Assembly (NCBI RefSeq): GCF_900102785.1
Contig: NZ_FNGC01000018.1
Coordinates: 1 to 64,000 of the forward strand
Source of the DNA: Arthrobacter sp. ok362
GTDB taxonomy: Bacteria; Actinomycetota; Actinomycetes; Actinomycetales; Micrococcaceae
Reading direction: 5' to 3'
Length of the DNA stretch: 64,000 nucleotides
Shown: one piece after another, positions 61,961-64,000 of the stretch
How the letters are laid out: the number at the start of each line of letters is the position of its first letter
Position numbering within the stretch: position 1 is the first letter of the stretch
The notes under the pieces: generated by a model
The model's database searches: none
What the model saw: the letters and a program-made list of their open reading frames with translations, nothing else
What the model was told of the DNA's origin: nothing
Position numbers and translations under genes: made by a program

Positions 61961-62595
61961 CCACTTGGCCGTTTCTAAGCCACCGAACCGAGTAAAGCCG
62001 ACGGCCCGCAGGGCTCCGGCGCTAACGACAAAACGTCCTTTATCGGCGCCAAGAAGCGGCGACAGGAGTGCCCGGCAATAGTGAGTCCTGGCCGTCAGTA
62101 GAGGACGCCTCGGACCAGTTCATGAATGGCACGCCCACACACGTGGACGGCCCTCCTGTCGCTTGCTCCACGAGGCGCATTTGACGTTTCCGCTTCCGCG
62201 CCTCAACATAAATGAATGGCATTCAATAGACGGCAGCACCCCCGCCGTCTGCCCAAGCCGGCGGTGCCCCGTACTTAGGAAAACGTTGTCCCCACCCGGA
62301 CGTCGTTTCCATGCCGGTTCCGGTTCCAGCTGCTGCAACCCTGATGATCCTGGCGGAATGCCGCGCCGCTGGACCTGGCTGCTGGGGGCTTTTGCGCTCC
62401 GACTCCTTACCTGCCGCGGTGGGACGCCCGGGGCCTGGATGAGTTACACAGCTGGCGCCTGCCGCGCCATGTGCTGAAGCGGAACGAACCCTTCGACACT
62501 TGAATTCAATCGAACCAGCTGCACGTACGGTCAGTTGCCCGCCAGGGATTCCTTTGAACCCCACCAAACAGTCGACACGAGAAAGTCAGTCCCAC
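61961..62595. other. Non-coding stretch with a TGAATGGCATTCA palindrome
   Basis: About 630 bases without a gene that I can support. At 62213-62225 TGAATG-G-CATTCA is a perfect 13-bp palindrome in a short AT-rich patch, which could be an operator for a lost or distant gene. No ClpC upstream sequence continues here. Confidence 0.45.
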
Positions 62596-62811
62596 ATGCA
62601 AACAACTATCGACCTTCCCATCACGGTCACCGCAACCGACCGTTCCAGCATGGAACGCCAACTCGACGCCGCCGTCGAGGCCGCCTTGTCTCAAGCAATG
62701 CACGAAGGGCGACAGGGAATCCTGGTCACCCAACACGACCATGCCTCCTTCACAGTCGATCTCAGCGATGCAGTCCCGTTCGGGCTGACCCGCGAACATC
62801 AGGAATGGTAA
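62596..62811 (+). CDS. Small conserved-looking hypothetical protein
   Basis: 71-residue product starting MQTTIDLPITVTATDRSS, with a GAGAAAG ribosome site upstream. It alternates short strands and one helix (LDAAVEAALSQAMHEGRQG), ending VDLSDAVPFGLTREHQEW. Composition and codon use fit a real gene. I do not recognise the family. Confidence 0.65.
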   Translation: MQTTIDLPITVTATDRSSMERQLDAAVEAALSQAMHEGRQGILVTQHDHASFTVDLSDAVPFGLTREHQEW

Positions 62812-63082
62812 AACACCGCCGACTGGGCTGACTTCTGAACGCTTGGAACGGCCAGCGCAACCGTCCGCGCACCCGAGGCGCGCCGTTTCCCGCCTACCGG
62901 GATCTAGGGCAAACCTGTGCACAGGTCAGCAGAGGGCGTGCCGCTCGAAGTAGCAGCGGACACTTCCGCGCACTATCAGTTGCCCTCGCTAGGAACGCAC
63001 TAAGAGACCTGCGCCTGGAAGTCATGACGTCAACGTAGACCACTCGGGCATCGCGACTGCCAACGGGAAACCAGATGTACGC

Positions 63083-63865
63083 TCAGATCTTTTCGGGCTC
63101 CCGCAGGGTGAGGATTTCGGCTCCGTCGTGGGTGATGGCGATCGTGTGCTCGCTGTGTGCTGTCCTGCTCCCTGTCGCACTTCGGAGCGTCCACCCGTCG
63201 GCGTCGGTGATGAGTTCAGCAGTGTCGGCCATGACCCATGGCTCCAGCGCGAGCAGCAGCCCGGGTCGCAGTTTGTATCCTCGTCCGGGCCGTCCGGTGT
63301 TTGGAACGTGCGGGTCTTGGTGCATGGTCGATCCGATGCCATGACCCCCGAACTCCGTGTTGATCGGGTACCCCGCCTCCCTGAGGACGGAGCCGATGGC
63401 ATGGGAGATGTCGCCGATGCGGGCTCCGGGTCCGGCAGCTGCTATCCCTGCGCTCAATGCGCGCTCGGTCGCGCTGATCATCGCCACGCTTTCCGGGGGC
63501 TTTGAGTCGCCCACGAGGAAGCTGATGGCAGAGTCCGCCGCGACTCCTCCGTTGGCGACAGCGAGGTCGAGTGTCAGCAGGTCCCCGTCGGCAAGCGTGT
63601 AGTCGTATGGCAGTCCGTGGAGCACGGCGTCATTAACGGCCGTGCAGATGTAATGTCCGAACGGCCCGCGCCCGAAGGATGGCTCGTAGTCCACGTAACA
63701 GGACAGGGCTCCAGCCTCCACGATCATGGTCTGGGCCCACCGGTCGATGTCCAGGAGGTTCGTGCCGACAGTACTGCGGCTCTTCAGTGTCTGCAGGATG
63801 TCAGCGACCAGGGCGCCAGTCTCTTTTGCTCGGGCCAGTTCGGCGGGGTTCAGGATCTCAATCAT
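63083..63865 (-). CDS. map: Methionine aminopeptidase, type I
   Basis: Removes the N-terminal Met from new proteins; a two-metal enzyme. 260 residues. Motifs in order: SFGRGPFGHYICTAVNDAVL with the substrate-site histidine, GDLLTLDLAVANGGVAADSA with the two metal Asp residues, EFGGHGIGSTMHQDPHVPN with the metal His, LALEPWVM with the metal Glu, and SEHTIAIT. It lacks an N-terminal zinc-finger extension. It is paired with a divergent XRE regulator and sits far from ribosomal genes, so it is probably an accessory second copy. The start lies right at its predicted transcript start. Confidence 0.95.
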   Translation of the reverse strand: MIEILNPAELARAKETGALVADILQTLKSRSTVGTNLLDIDRWAQTMIVEAGALSCYVDYEPSFGRGPFGHYICTAVNDAVLHGLPYDYTLADGDLLTLDLAVANGGVAADSAISFLVGDSKPPESVAMISATERALSAGIAAAGPGARIGDISHAIGSVLREAGYPINTEFGGHGIGSTMHQDPHVPNTGRPGRGYKLRPGLLLALEPWVMADTAELITDADGWTLRSATGSRTAHSEHTIAITHDGAEILTLREPEKI

Positions 63866-63871
63866 CCAATA

Positions 63872-63901
63872 ACTATACCGGCCATATTATCCCGGTATAA
63901 T
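63872..63901. promoter_or_regulatory. Symmetric divergent promoter/operator between map and XRE regulator
   Basis: TATACCGG (63874-63881) and CCGGTATA (63892-63899) form a perfect 8-10-8 inverted repeat. The right arm contains a plus-strand TATAAT (63896-63901) and the left arm a minus-strand TATAGT (63872-63877), so both -10 boxes lie within the operator. Each start codon is about 7 bases past its box, so both messages are probably leaderless. Confidence 0.7.
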
Positions 63902-63908
63902 CGGAGCT

Positions 63909-64000
63909 ATGGTCAGATTGCCGCTCACATTCGAAGAGGTTGAGCGCGGACAGCGCCTCGGCGCCCTGTTGCGTCGCGCCCGGGGCGAGCGCTCTATGCT
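63909..64000 (+). CDS. XRE-family regulator, cut by window edge
   Basis: Only about 30 residues are visible: MVRLPLTFEEVERGQRLGAL and then LRRARGERSM, which is the front of a Cro/C1-type helix-turn-helix (first helix with GxxLRxxR). It is divergent from map and shares a symmetric operator with it, so it probably regulates map and itself. The remainder lies outside the window. Confidence 0.7.
   Translation, partial: MVRLPLTFEEVERGQRLGALLRRARGERSM

Overview
The window is high-GC DNA with actinobacterial features: leaderless or GTG/TTG starts, a DUF4193 zinc-ribbon gene, an AMIN-like secreted protein, and a single-membrane flagellum with no P- or L-ring genes. The protein sequences look like Arthrobacter or a close Micrococcaceae relative. 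That name is an inference, because no rRNA or core marker is present to settle it.

Layout. 1-6.4 kb: glycine cleavage and one-carbon genes on the minus strand (gcvP, gcvT, gcvH, glyA), led by a tandem glycine riboswitch; a 700-bp gap holding REP-like inverted repeats separates gcvT from gcvH. 6.6-10.3 kb: a TetR repressor facing a DHA2 drug exporter across a perfect operator, an ArsR/SRPBCC pair, and dps. 10.4-41.7 kb: a nearly complete flagellar regulon. Minus-strand order is fliC, fliD, fliS, an unknown gene, flgB, flgC, fliE-fliJ, an NlpC/P60 hydrolase, fliK, flgD, flgE, then (after an inserted cytochrome P450 on the other strand) flbD, motA, motB, fliM-fliR, flhB, flhA, an FlhF-like gene and csrA. 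A sigma-28 gene and a second flgN-like gene lie at the end. flgN, flgK, flgL and fliW run on the plus strand, divergent from fliC. 41.8-43.7 kb: small conserved genes. 43.8-47.6 kb: an agmatine-to-putrescine operon (nitrilase, agmatine deiminase, APC permease). 47.7-48.8 kb: a lipoprotein phosphoesterase. 49.2 kb to the end: a 3' tRNA fragment with its terminator, then a lower-density accessory region with sugar-acid catabolism genes, an IclR regulator, pseudogenes of L-fuconate dehydratase and ClpC, a second methionine aminopeptidase and a divergent XRE regulator.

How the genes work together. Five sites in the flagellar region fit T(A/T)AC-N15-G(C/G)CGA(T/C)AG/A with exactly 15 bp between the boxes. 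They sit in front of flgB, flbD, fliM, fliC and flgN, so the local sigma-28 probably drives the whole regulon. The flagellin leader carries a hairpin with GGA in its loop and a second GGA at the Shine-Dalgarno site. Together with csrA and fliW in the same cluster, this suggests the CsrA-FliW-flagellin homeostasis circuit known from Bacillus. No chemotaxis genes, FlgM, FliL or FlhG are visible, and FliM lacks the usual CheY-binding peptide.

In the accessory region, three copies of a TTCGAAATTTCGAA-like palindrome lie before the MFS transporter, the alpha-hydroxy-acid oxidase and the ketoglutarate-semialdehyde dehydrogenase. They point to one IclR regulon for non-phosphorylative sugar-acid breakdown. 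All functional names come from reading conserved motifs; no database search was run.
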